64,000 nt of DNA from assembly GCA_963281255.1 (NCBI GenBank), contig OY725490.1, positions 1,240,001 to 1,304,000 of the forward strand, written 5' to 3'. The position numbers were made by a program, and so were the translations under genes. The notes beneath the pieces are model-generated. The model made no database searches. It saw nothing but the letters and a program-made list of their open reading frames with translations, and was not told the DNA's origin. Position 1 is the first letter of the stretch; each line of letters opens with the position of its first letter. Positions 12,960 through 24,622 of this stretch are shown piece after piece. Origin of the DNA: Aphrocallistes beatrix. Taxonomy: Eukaryota; Porifera; Hexactinellida; Sceptrulophora; Aphrocallistidae.

Positions 12960-13766
12960 GGTCTATCGTGAAGTACAGTTATTTCAATGATTAAGGTCAA
13001 TCAATCGTGAAGGTAATGTCAATAATGAAACAAAGTACTCTAATTTCTGAAAAATTTAATTACTTCATCTTTTGTAATGTGGATGAACTTCAAAAACATT
13101 CAATTATAATGTCAATACATAAGATTCTACATAATGTAGCATCACCAATTCGATGATAATTAACTTCTTACGACCAGTTTCCTAACCAACGCATTATCTA
13201 ACTACGTACAAGTAGATCAACTATTGCAAATGTTCACAGGATTCACTAGTCTTTTTGTTGTTTGTTGCTTACTTGTTACTATATTTTTTAAAAAAAGGAA
13301 AAGCTTAGAATTTTAAAAGTTGCAGAATGGCAACAAGTTCACAAATATAATTAAGATTTTTTATCTTTTTGCATTATTACTAACTTTGCTCTTATTAGAG
13401 TATATAGAATTTGAATAATAATCAATTTCAATATAACATAGATCTGCTGCCCAATAACTTCTAAGTAGTATGCATCAGTCTTTTGTAAGAGACCTTTTTA
13501 CTACACAGACCAAAAGGCATTCAAGAATGTATGGCGCAATTACCACGTTAAGCCGAATTTTCTAGACTTAAGAATTGAGTAAATTGGGAAGTATTTTTCT
13601 TTTGTAAAATAAGAATCCTTTATTTACAGAGACAGTATGTAATTCACTGAATGTATATAAAATATAAAAATAGAATAGTCACAGTATGCGCAAAATTATT
13701 TTAACTCAGATTTCTTTGCATAATATCCTTGCTAATACAATTCGATTAATGTTTATATATCTCTGA

Positions 13767-14231
13767 AACGAATTGATTGAAGAATCTGCCAGGCACAGAA
13801 AGTTGATTTTCGGCATATGGGAGCCTTTTGTCTATGGCTCCACTAAGTTCTGAGCTCAGAACAAAATGTTGACTCATCATGGAATTATGACGTCATTGTC
13901 AACTTTTTAGTATTAGAATTTTCAGTTTTTCGACTATAACTCAGCCATTTTAGGTGATAGAAGGCTGAAACTTTAATAGAATGTGTATATTAATATATCA
14001 CATTTATGATATAACTCTCATTAAATAGCGATGACTCATCAATCTGTTATGCCGTCATCATTACGCATCAAAAATTGACTTATTTTGTGAGATTTCGAGT
14101 AATATCGATTATAACGGTAAGACAGACGTTTTAGGGATGTTATCCACCTTATAATTACCCAGGCACGGGCGCCTTCGGTGGACACAAAGTGTCCAACAGC
14201 CGCGTAGCGCAAGCAAGCGAATCGCGCTTGT
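13767..14231 (-). mobile_element. Hairpin-headed dispersed repeat, full copy
   Basis: Runs from AACGAATTGATTGAAGAATC to the GC-rich head (GTGTCC ... CGCGCTTGTGA). Same family as 18393-18882, 30780-31268, 49636-50050, 61238-61698 and 62446-62904. Contains the family landmarks TGACGTCAT and the GTGTCC hairpin. Here the head is slightly degraded. Confidence 0.7.
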
Positions 14232-14831
14232 GATGAATATATCTATCCATCGAGTGCAATCTCATAATTTGATATCAGATATGCAATAGCTGTCAAAGTT
14301 TAAATGGATTTGACTCTAAGGATAGATCCATTTTAGTACTAATTATGATGCAAATTAATGCTGTGTAAAAGGGAGTTAACTGAAGATCTGGCAATTAGAT
14401 AAACATGAAAATTGGCATTTAGGTGTCAAATGTATTGTATTTTCGGGATTGTAAGATGATATACTAGTTTACAATATATAAATAAAGTGAAAATCACAAA
14501 AATATGTTGGAAACTAGCTTTCAATTGTTAATCTGTTGTATTTACATAGAGGTGTAGATTTTAAATACTGCATTTTCAAAACTATGTGATGAATATTTGT
14601 TTATTTTTATCTACAATCGATATTAAAGTAAACAAATATCATAAATATGCTAGAGGCTAGCTTTCAACGGTTTCAACATTAGAATGAACTATTATCCATA
14701 TTCTATGAGGTAATTTATAACAACGGATATTCTAGAAATGTACTATCTCTCTGTCGATCGATAATATTGATTTTCCATTAGTTCGTTGCTGTTAAAAGGA
14801 AGTTAACTGAAGATTTGACAATTAGATAAAC

Positions 14832-17800
14832 ATGTTTAATCTCTTCCAAATATTTCTTCTCTCCACACATCTTATTCTCCTCTATGGTAATGGTAAGTAA
14901 GGAATTATTCAAATTCAATTCTACTTACTTAGTTCAATTTTAGTTTACATTTGTCGCTAGTAGATTCCATGGACTTAATTACACATTCTTCTTCCACTAC
15001 TAACTCACCATTCTTACTCTAATATAATTCTTGCTATCATTCTCTTTTCAGGTACTTCAATCACACAGAATCCTGATTATGCGTGTGAAGGAGAGAGCAT
15101 CACAGTCAGCTGTGTACTAACTGTACCGAATGATGGATATACATTCACAATAGTAGTAACTGATTTTATCATTGGAGAAACTAATGTTTCTTTTTCAAAG
15201 AGTGAGATTGACATGAATGAAAATCAGAATGGTTTTGATTTATCTCGATTCAATGTTGATGCACCTCTCGGAAACACAACATATGTGACTGGATCCATCA
15301 CTCTTCTCTCTTATAACAGTTCTACGGACAAAGATCTCCGTATGGGATGTCATGCTAAGATCAAGGCGGTTAATGAAACATCGATATCAGAACAATTTAT
15401 TCGAACTATTCGATTGGTTCCAGCTGGTATGTATTGTAAATTAACATAGTTGTGTTTTATATATTTTCTATCATTCTATTACTGTTAAATCCTGAAATTC
15501 AAATATCTGAAGACCACCGAATATTTTTAACATTTAATGAATTTTAATGGAGCAGCATTATCGATCTGATTGCCTCCATTCGTTGTAAATTGCCCCTCAC
15601 AGACGGGATGTTAGTGTACTTCCAACTCACTGTGATAGAATACAAGTGAAAGGTTGTGTGATTGAGTCTCAATTCCCCGATTTTTTTAATTCCTTTTCTG
15701 ATAACTCATCATGATGCAACTATGATAACGTTAGCATAATATTATGAGAGACACCCAAAATGAACATTTTACTCATCAATTCTATCTCTCGCCATTCGAA
15801 AGATATGCCCTCTGGTAAAAAGTTAAAAGATTTAGATTTGGAATGTTGGCGCCATCATAATGAAACCAGGATAATACTGTAGAAACATCCATATGAAGCA
15901 TTGTTGATTTTGCATGTTTCGAAAATCGAAGCATTGGTTGTAAATTTTATACAGTCTCATCTGCACAACATTTTCAAGTCATTTTGTTTTAAGCTGATAA
16001 GTTACGCCTGGTCGGATACAAACATTCATTTTAGAACTTTTTAGAAGTCGGTATGCTTATAGGCTATGGCTACCAGGCTACATACTTCTATTTACCACGT
16101 ACGCGGGAAAAGCATAATGTTTATAACTAGCTATATTTCCTAGCTCCTCCTTCTGTTCCTAATCTACAGAGTTCTGTATCTAACTTCAACACAGCTACTT
16201 GCTCAGCTGACATATCTCTATCATGGAATACTCCTCCTAGCGACAGAACTGTATATAGGTATTCCTTGTATCTTGATGGATGTCCACTAGCTACTACTAA
16301 TTCTAATAGTCACAATCACTCCACTATTCTTAATATCAACACTGACTATCAGTACTCTGTAACAGCTATGAGCTGTGCTGGTAACTCTACTAACAGCTCT
16401 AGCAATGTTATCTCTGTTGCAAGTGAGTTCTAATTGTTGAACATTTGTAAGAGAGTTATTTTACACATCAACAATAGTATAAAAGGTATGACCGTATTTA
16501 GGCTATTCATTAATGCGGAGTTTTCAGTATGTGTGTCTTGCATATGACAATGTTACAGGAGCACTCACAGTTAATTGGGTGAGTTCATTCTTAGCATGAA
16601 TATAACTGTAATTGGGAAATTATATCACATGTCTCAGACGAACTGTGAATTGCACTGAATTAGTAAAATAAATTTGCTTACTAAAAACATCTTATTTGTT
16701 GCACTTTGTTATTTTTATGAAAATTATTCTAATTTGGACTAATATTGCAGACAAAATAATCAAGAATATACATCATGATCTAAAATATTTCCTATATAGG
16801 GACTAAGTACTCCTACACAGCCATCAGGAGTATCAGGATTAGACATTTCGTATTCTCTCCAACTCCTCTACTCTCACAGTAGACAATATGTAACATACAC
16901 ATACACTGACAGTACTAACTTCACTCTACCATCTTCTCAACTCAGTTACAATACAGTTCTAACTGCTCACAACTTCTCGAACAATACTCAGCTAGATGGA
17001 ATACGGAGTAACATTACAGCTAACTTGATGATAGTACAACAGTGTGGACAAACATTCAGTGTGACAGCAATGGAATGTCTCTACGATTCAAGTAGTTTAT
17101 TGTCTTACTATAAATCGTGTATTATTTAGAACTGTCAATAAGTTAAAGGAATGGCAATACGTATATGAAAATAGAAATTCATGCGGATTTAACCTAACTA
17201 AAAGTCTGTCGGATATTTGTAAGACGGATACAGTCTCTCGCTTAATCGGGTCACTTTTGGCAGGACCGGAATAGCTCTCACACATAAAAGCTAATACAAA
17301 ACATTTTCGGTTAATACTCGTGGAGTTCTCTGCTTAATCAGGGCAAAATGTCCTCTGGCTAATGTGACCTTATTAAGCGGAGTCAACTGTATTTTCAAGA
17401 TTTAGGTATAAATTTAAAGCGGGCTTTCATATAATTGCCATAAATTTATTCAAACGGTTGAATGACTTACAATGACTTAATCGATAAAAAATGAGTTTGC
17501 CGAGCTGGAGGGGCAGTCGCATCCCCCAAGCCCATGTGTCCATTGAAAGAGTATGAAGTACGAGTACATATATGTATGTGTACAATATTGTTGCTACTGT
17601 ACTTTATTTGATTATTTCAAGGTAATCCTCCTACTCTACCTCCTACTCCATCAATTACTACTAGTCCTACGGATACTATGAATGCTACTAATTCTACAGG
17701 TGTGTTTATGTTTTTAATCAATGTGCTCAAAATTTCTAGACATAAACCTGACCATATTAGTATGGATAATTTTTAGTCCTATAGCACTCGCGGTAATTAT

Positions 17801-20800
17801 TATTATAAGTTGTCAACAATGAAAGGTATACGTAGTTTAATTATCCACACTTGCCAGACTTACAGTAATTATCACGCTGAATTAAGTAATCTACAATCTC
17901 TTATACTCTTATATATCATCCTTGTTTATCTCTAATTTTGATGAAACTGATACTTCATATCCCGAAAGTAATACCAGCAAGATAAATTTATAATCCACCT
18001 ACACCACCTACTCCACCTGCTTCTACAGATCCAGGTATTTTGTACATACCGTATTAGCATGAATAATGCACCCATTGACTCTTAGATTATGGTTTATACT
18101 GATTATAACTATCTATATAAGTTATTTTCTACAAGCGCGCTCCGCTTGCTTAATGCGCGGCTTAAGGACACTGTGTGTCCGCAGAGTATCACTGTAAGTC
18201 CTGGGGGTATTCAAGAAGCGGCCGATTGCTTTTCTAATTCTCTGCTAAAATGTCATTTATCTACAGTTAATCATGAATTCAGGAACTAATAGACTCAAAA
18301 TAGCTGTATTCAATCATTTATACGAAATAGAATAAGTGTGAATCGCATTATAAAAAATTAGCGCATTAAAAACAATTGCGTTTTATTATATAACAAGCGC
18401 GCTTCGCTTGCTTGCGCTGCGCGGCTGGCGGACACTTTCTGTCCGCCGGAGGCTCCCTTCGGTTGCCTGGGGTCACATTGGTTAATTATAAGGGAGATAA
18501 CATCTCTAAATACGTCTGTCCTACTGTTATAATCTATATCGCACGAAAAATCACCAAATTTATCATTTTTTCAATTTTTGATTAGTAATGATGACGTCAT
18601 AACAAAGTGATGAGTCATCACTTTTTGATGATAGTTGTATCATGTGAAATATGTTAGTATACAGATTCTATTAAAATTTCAGTCTTCTATCTCCTATAAT
18701 GGCTGAGTTATGCTCGAATAACTGTATTGCTTAACTTTTAAAAATGTGATAATGACGTCATGATTCCATAATGAGTCGACATTTTCATATTAACTCAGAA
18801 CTTAGTGGAGCCATAGCCAAAATACTCCCACATGCAAAAAATCAGCTTTCTGTCTGGCAGTTTCTTCAATCAATTCGTTACATATATATATATATATATA
18901 TGCTGACGATGCTGATTAGTCTAATTTATAAGTGCCATTTTGGGGATGAAATGTAAAATATCGCTTCAAAATTGAAAACTGTCACTCAGTAATACCCTCT
19001 GTAACCCCAAATTATGTGGTTAAACCTTGCCATGTGTTCCAGACGAGGAAATTTTCGATTGAATGCTTTTTTAAAAGTTGGTCTTCATAGTAAGGTTCAG
19101 ATAAACTGCATTTAAATTTTGGCAAAATGCAAATTCATCTCTAAAGTATTCAATAAATGCTGCACAATAAAGATATATTTATTTTTATAGATTCAGAAAT
19201 GCCAACCGTTCTTATAGCTGGTAAGTTGATTTTAATAATGTTAAAAAATTCAGAAATTATTTCACATTCAAATTAATCTCTAATGGGGGTGAAGTGCTAA
19301 GGGAGCGGTTTTATAGACATAATTTTAACTTTTCATTTGGTTGATTCTTGATTTGACCTGACTTGGACTAGAAAGTATCTTTCTAAACATCTAGACTGAC
19401 AACGTTTTGATCACAATAGTCAGAAAATAAACGAAATAAATATGCGTGATTTATTGTCCTAAAATTACTAAAAAGACTTGTAATTACTATCTTTGAATTT
19501 AACTTTAGAATGCTTAGCACTTTTATGGCTTCAGTGACATAGAAAATGGCTGGGATATCCGCGATATCGGAGACACTGTGTCCCCAGTCGGCATTCTATG
19601 TTAATCAAACCAGTTTTGGCAAAATTATTAATCATTCTATAATTCATAAAACAAATGTAAACTATATACTATTATTAAAATGTTTTTTTACGTGTTTATA
19701 TTTCATTTTAATTCAACAGTAAATTTGTTGTAATATATGAAACAACAATATAGTAATAATTAAAAAGTTAGTTGCAACGATACATGTGTGAGTATGTTAA
19801 CAGTATTAATTTAGACCTTTTAACTTATCTCTATTTAGCTATTGCTGGTGGTGTTGCAGTCCTTATTATCATTGTTCTAATCATAATCATAATAACCCTG
19901 GCAATCTGCATTTGTTGCTTGATGAGAAGAATAAATCGAAGTCAGTTTCAATTTTCTTACTTTGTGTTCAAATTAATTGTATCTTCACTAACAGAATACT
20001 ATCACCTCTAGATCCTCCCGAAAATCAATACATCGAAATGGCGTAAGCTACTAAGAAAATAATTTGCCTAAATACTTGATACTGTATTACCATAATTGTG
20101 TTTATAGTTGATAGTATTATACCATAGCCTACTCTAATAATGCCTCACAGTAGACTGAAAATCATGGACTAGGGATGAAGTAGTAGCCGAATGGATTAAT
20201 ACACGATTAGCCTAAATTCGTTAACCATGTAGAATAGCCATTAAGAATGTATTACTAGCATATATAAACATGGTATCAAAGTACACATATCCGTTGGAAA
20301 AATTTCGATTAGTAATCATAACATTGCGCAACAGGTCATTCTAAGGAGAATTTTAGTGATTTTCTAAGCTGTTTTAACCCTACAAGCGCGCTTCGCTTGC
20401 TTGCGCTGCGCGGCTTGCGGACACTGTGTGTCCGCAGAGTCGCCCTGCGGGCGCCTGGAGTTACTCAATCTAAACTATTTCTGGAATTTTTTTCCTTTAT
20501 ATATAGTACTACTTCCTATTAGGTGATAATACAACTTTTTTCTAAATTCAACGAGTTTTGAGTTATGGGTTGATTTTAAGAATGTGACCAAAACACTAAT
20601 TGCCACATAACTCTATAGTCTGTTAATTTAGAAGTAAATATTGTATTATTACCTAATAGGAAGTTGCTAATTGCCTGCCTATCAAATACGATCAAATTTG
20701 AAGACCTAGTTCTTAACAGTTTGCAGGATATGGCTCAAACTGATCAAAATGCTTTACCATAGCAACGCAGGAATGTAACAACATTCCATTTAAAAATTCT

Positions 20801-21332
20801 AAATTTTTCAAATCAACTTGTACTAATCTTAGTTCTACACAAAAACTCTACCTTAATAACATTTAGAAGTAGGCTTAAAACAGCTTAGAAAATTGCCAAA
20901 ATCCTCCATAAAATGACCTGTTGCGCAATGATATGATGACTAATCGAAATTTTTCCAACGGATATATGTACTTTGATACCATGTTTATATATGCTGGTAA
21001 TACATTCTTAATGCCTATCCTACATGGTTAACGATTTTAGGCTAATCGTGTATTAATCCATTCGGCTATTACTGCATCCTTGGTTATTTTACTGTGAGGC
21101 ATTATTAGAGTAGGCTATGATTATACCTTGATTTACAAGTACAATGATAGTATGTATATGTATATATGCTACAGTTAATACGTCAAATCATTAATATATT
21201 TTGCTATCGAGAAGATATTCATGTTCTGAATTGATCTCTTCTGCTATTAACTCATTTATAATATTTCTACATAGGAATAATCCCCAAGATGATCAGGCTG
21301 CCAACAACGCTGCCAACCAGCCTACTGATTGA
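14832..21332 (+). CDS. Ig/FN3 transmembrane receptor D, YxxM-type tail
   Basis: Complete family member, ten exons, 1383 nt (460 aa). Exons: 14832-14892 signal peptide (MFNLFQIFLLSTHLILLYG); 15052-15426 Ig-like (GTSITQNPDYACEGE ... LRMGC); 16144-16422 FN3A; 16502-16578 and 16800-17091 FN3B, with two extra Asn before TQLDG; 17622-17699 Pro/Thr stalk; 19191-19220 short stalk; 19839-19940 transmembrane helix (about 23 hydrophobic residues, then CCLMRRINR); 20012-20042 (DPPENQYIEMA); 21275-21332 last exon (Asn/Ala/Gln-rich, stop TGA). The tail has no ITIM or ITSM but one YIEM, a YxxM motif typical of SH2 docking for PI3K p85. The first donor could also be six bases earlier, as in gene C (GTAATG is a small duplication). 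The introns hold several repeats, which explains the 6.5 kb span. Confidence 0.85.
17231..17389. mobile_element. 'GCTTAATNGGG' MITE in an intron of gene D
   Basis: Ends in TTAAGCGGAGTCAACTG, with a worn left end. Same family as 8483-8653, 58385-58537, 62234-62420 and 63099-63242. The internal GGCAGGACCGGAATAGCT is shared. Confidence 0.7.
17985..18036 (+). pseudogene. Dead Pro-rich stalk exon in gene D
   Basis: AATCCACCTACACCACCTAC followed by a donor-like CCAGGTATTTTG resembles gene B's stalk exon (4149-4214), but the acceptor (TTTATAGGT in B) has become TTTATAAT, so no frame-preserving splice is available. The sequence just after it (TTGTACATACCGT) also matches gene B downstream of its stalk exon. 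Confidence 0.5.
18393..18882 (+). mobile_element. Hairpin-headed dispersed repeat, full copy
   Basis: Head ACAAGCGCGCTTCGCTTGCT, hairpin GGACACTTTCTGTCC, TGACGTCAT near 18590, and tail TTCTTCAATCAATTCGTTAC, followed by (TA)n. A short worn copy of the head alone lies at about 18130-18200. Confidence 0.8.
20123..21120. mobile_element. Fold-back element with ~240-base inverted arms in gene D
   Basis: The left arm (about 20123-20380, ATAGCCTACTCTAATAATGC) and right arm (about 20880-21120) are reverse complements over most of their length. A GC-rich hairpin head of the other repeat family (about 20381-20462) is nested inside the left half. Relatives lie at about 31980-32660 and 34775-35075. Confidence 0.75.
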
Positions 21333-21497
21333 TAGATAGATAGGTGGACAAAAAACTTTTTTGCTTGTATACGCTTTGTTTGATTTTATAGTTCTGTTTT
21401 CTATAACCATATGTATTGAACTATTTCATAGGAGTCTGGTTTGAAGCTTTATACTTTCTTGTCCCTATTCTATTAGATGTGAGTATACTTTATAGTC

Positions 21498-21503
21498 ATT
21501 AAA
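21498..21503 (+). promoter_or_regulatory. Probable polyadenylation signal of gene D (ATTAAA)
   Basis: ATTAAA in GTCATTAAACGAT, 166 bases after the stop of gene D. The same context is found in the orphan 3' UTR-like segment near 7765. Confidence 0.45.
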
Positions 21504-21723
21504 CGATATTATTCCTAATAGAGTTGTAACTACTGGGATGAGGCAATTACTTTACTTTATTAAATCCAACTCCATATCCACACTACGATTATGTTTGTTA
21601 AGTTTTGATAAACAAATAAAAATTATGATAAGAAAGTATCTATAGAATTGCTTATATGCAAATATATAATATTTTTAACATATGGTAATGAGGTAAATCC
21701 TGCAAGGAATAATATTATATATA

Positions 21724-22198
21724 CAGTGCCCAAACAAAAGTATTTGACCCCCACAGAAACCTCCATACAAATAGTATTAAAGTGGGTCTATTCATAAAGG
21801 AATATGTACTCAAACTGTAAGGAATACTCCATTTTTTATTTCAAATTCGTAAACTACACATTCTAATTACTCATAATTGATAGCCTCAGCTTAATTACTA
21901 ACTCCCAAGTTAATAAATATCAACATTTGAAACTTGGCTACTTGTCCCAAGTCACAGCCATTATATATGATGACGTTTAGTGACACAAAGTGGCATAGGT
22001 TGATAATTTTTTACATAAGAATAAGTGATTGAGTTGAAACTCTCAATTATGAGTAATTAGAATGTGTAGATTACGAATCTGAACTAAAAATAGAGTATTT
22101 TCTACTGTTTAAGGACGTGTTCCTTTTTTAAAAGATCTAGTTTAATACTATTTGTATGGAAGTTTTCGTGGTGGTCGAATACTTTTGTCCGGGCAGTG
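21724..22198. mobile_element. Tc1/mariner-type MITE
   Basis: Left end CAGTGCCCAAACAAAAGTAT, right end ACTTTTGTCCGGGCAGTG, flanked by TA; both arms include CTATTTGTATGGA or its complement. A sister copy is at 27799-28260. The ends have the usual Tc1 pattern (CAGTG...CAAAAGT.TT.GACC). No transposase frame remains. Confidence 0.75.
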
Positions 22199-22589
22199 TA
22201 TATACACCTAAAACATTCATCTACCTTACTCGAGCACCAGACTATTCCTGAACTCATGCAGGAGATAATTACTTTGGGAGTTCTGATACATACGTAATGT
22301 GATAGTGATGTCATAATGTACACTAGGTTCAACAAGTTCAAGCTTTCTCGCTCCCCTCAGGGCCGAAAACTGTATATTGACCTTTCTGTGAAGATCAAAA
22401 AGTTCGGAGATCATATCATCCTGAGTTCATTGAAAAAGAATAATTACTAGTAATTATTCAATTTCAAAACAATAAATAACTCAAAGATCAAATCAAGTTT
22501 TAAAACGAAGTTAGATTATGAAATATGAAATTGGAGCAGATATTCAGTTTAATTGAGTTCATTACTGTGACAGAGATCAACACTCATTA

Positions 22590-23872
22590 GATACATAAAG
22601 TAATCAGCATGATACTAAAGGCTATGAGAAATATGTTTTAAATACTAAAAATAATTTACAAACTTGTTCAATTCTATATCTCATATCTGACAAAAGATCC
22701 CAGTTGCGAAAACTAACACAATCTTGCTAGCTTTGCTTACTTCTATGCCTCTAGGCTTCTCCAGTTTCCATTTAGAAGTATCGATAAGATGCAACAGCCT
22801 TCCATCTCCACTGATTATCTTGATCTGATTCGTCGTCCAATTCGTAATTCCCAATCCAAACAGAAATGAAAAGCATTTTCAAACTTTGTACCATCTCTAT
22901 CAGTGTTGACTATTCTCATCAGGAAACCTGTGTCAGAGTCAAGCAGTTTGATTTTGTTAGTATTTACTTCTAGCGCATAAATAATATATTTATTTACTTT
23001 AATATCATAACACCTTTCAATATATTCTGTAAAACTTTCTATAAACTGGAGATCAGTGTTGAGTACTATGATAGTATTTCTATCGCTAACAACAAACACT
23101 ATCTATGCTAGAACATATTGCACTAGGAAATACCAATTCATTATAACTAGCTAGTGTTTGGAAGTTGGAAAGTTGAAATTTGAATACACTGTTTTGATCA
23201 TAATCAGTTACAAACAATCGATATTGTGATTTTATGAGGATTTTCCAAAACACTTTCACCAAAAGTGCTCCGATAATTTCCATCCAAGCTCCACACCTAT
23301 ATTCTCCTATTGCCTCTGTCTGCGATGTAAACGAGATCTGTTGGATTATCACTGTACAGTCTGATAGGATTATTCAACTGCTTTTGAAGGCTTCCAAACT
23401 CGCTAGCTTTGAAGAGAGAAGATTTGATTAGAGAGTAGTCACGTTGTTTTATTTCTTCTATCTTTCCGAGATAATTGATAGCTTGCTCCAACTTCTGAGT
23501 ATCACAACTCAAATCTATCCGTACGGATGATGAAGACATTTTCTTTTTCAGATTATCAATTTGCTCTTCCAAATTCTGAATCGACTTTTCAATTTCTATT
23601 TTTGCTACATTTGTTCTTACTTCACTGCAGAGTTCATTTTTGGATGTTTCTAGCTCTGTTATTTGGTGTAGAATTTCTAGATTCTCATCTGTGTGTTTTC
23701 TTCGTAACACTCTTAACTCTGTTAACAGCTGATCTCTCCTTCTCTCAAAGCTTCGATCAGCTGGTTAAATTTCAGAGTAATCTTTTGTTCTACATCAGAG
23801 AATGAATCTCTATCAGAGGGGACAGGTAGGTTAGGACTTGTTAGATCAATTAAATTCGTTCACTAGAAAGAC
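22590..23872 (-). pseudogene. Broken coiled-coil/NHL-repeat (TRIM-like) gene, copy 1
   Basis: Minus-strand remains of a protein with a coiled coil (about 23430-23760: ENLEILHQITELETS, KIEIEKSIQNLEEQI) followed by an NHL beta-propeller (LNNPIRLYSDNPTDLVYIAD, then LFVTDYDQNSVFKF, MFVVSDRN, KIKLLDSDTGFL). NHL repeats follow coiled coils in TRIM/NHL ubiquitin-ligase-type proteins; no RING or B-box was seen. The propeller changes frame at least four times: near 23297, near 23220, near 23095 and near 22848. The region matching the start of copy 2 (48085-48109) is missing, so there is no start codon. The 3' flank (22590-22730, GATACTAAAGGCTATGAGAA) also recurs at about 37590-37720 and 47390-47520. 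Confidence 0.7.
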
Positions 23873-24540
23873 AATTAAAGCTCATTAAACTGCAAACAAA
23901 ATCGTGAGAGAACAGATGTAACTACAATAACATAGATATCAATCATATAGGGAGAAGGCTAGTTTATTTGATATTATTATATGCGAGTTTGTAGGTTAAT
24001 ACGTTGTACATGTACGATAGTTACTTGTAAAATAAGGAGAGTAAAAACGATTCGTGAAGTGAATTCGATTTAAATAACAATTCCGATAATCACAGAAATT
24101 GTTTCGTTGAATCAGTCCAGCCCATTAACTCAGGAAATTATTCACTTGATAACATTGGTACATCAATGGCATGGCTTTCATAGTGATGGTATGTGCATGA
24201 AAATATTTGATAATTATAAAAATTAACACTAGCTTACAGAAATAAGATCGTTAGCAACGATATTTGCGTTATAAATTTCGAATTCTTTGAAGGATTTCAC
24301 ATTCCTATTACTCGTACATACGGGCATGGGTTCATTTATACAAACGAATACACACATTACGTATTATCTCCATAATTATCAAAATTACTCAATCGTCTAT
24401 CTTAGGTATTGGAAATTCCAAAACACGTAATGAATTTACATTATTGATTAGGGCGTGACTTTGTTTACATGTTAGTCTCAGTCAAGCATTAAAGTAGGCA
24501 ATAGGAACTGCCTAAGTTCTAAGTTCGGTCAGTATACAGC
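23873..24540. other. Intergenic region, nothing recognised
   Basis: Between the NHL pseudogene and the LRAT gene promoter. AT-rich, no frame with family signature and no clear inverted repeat. Confidence 0.4.
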
Positions 24541-24550
24541 TTTATCTGTA

Positions 24551-24557
24551 TATAAAA
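24551..24557 (+). promoter_or_regulatory. TATA box of the LRAT-domain gene
   Basis: TATAAAA, 66 bases before the end of the 5' leader of the gene at 24623. No competing ATG lies close upstream of the chosen start. Confidence 0.55.
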
Positions 24558-24622
24558 GTACATACATACGATACTTGCCAATAAATTTTCTTCACTCTAC
24601 ACACAAATACCAATTGCACAAA

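Larger units (their letters stand above)
11700..15160. repeat. Inverted duplication of the 5' ends of genes C and D
   Basis: The upstream region, signal-peptide exon, first intron and first part of the Ig exon of gene C (about 11700-12445, minus) match those of gene D (about 14425-15160, plus) in reverse orientation. Examples: the ATCGATCGACAGAGTGATAG region against its complement near 14750, and the shared ITQNPDYACEGES start of the Ig domain. The spacer of about 2 kb carries a MITE (12732-12959) and a full hairpin-headed repeat (13767-14231). Upstream of D the bases preceding the start (GTTAACTGAAGAT...AGATAAACATG) occur twice, at about 14372-14408 and 14800-14834. Confidence 0.75.

Noticed and set aside
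18771-18956. Open frame across the repeat tail and (TA)n
   Set aside because: Made of the hairpin-headed repeat plus a microsatellite (YIYIYIY).
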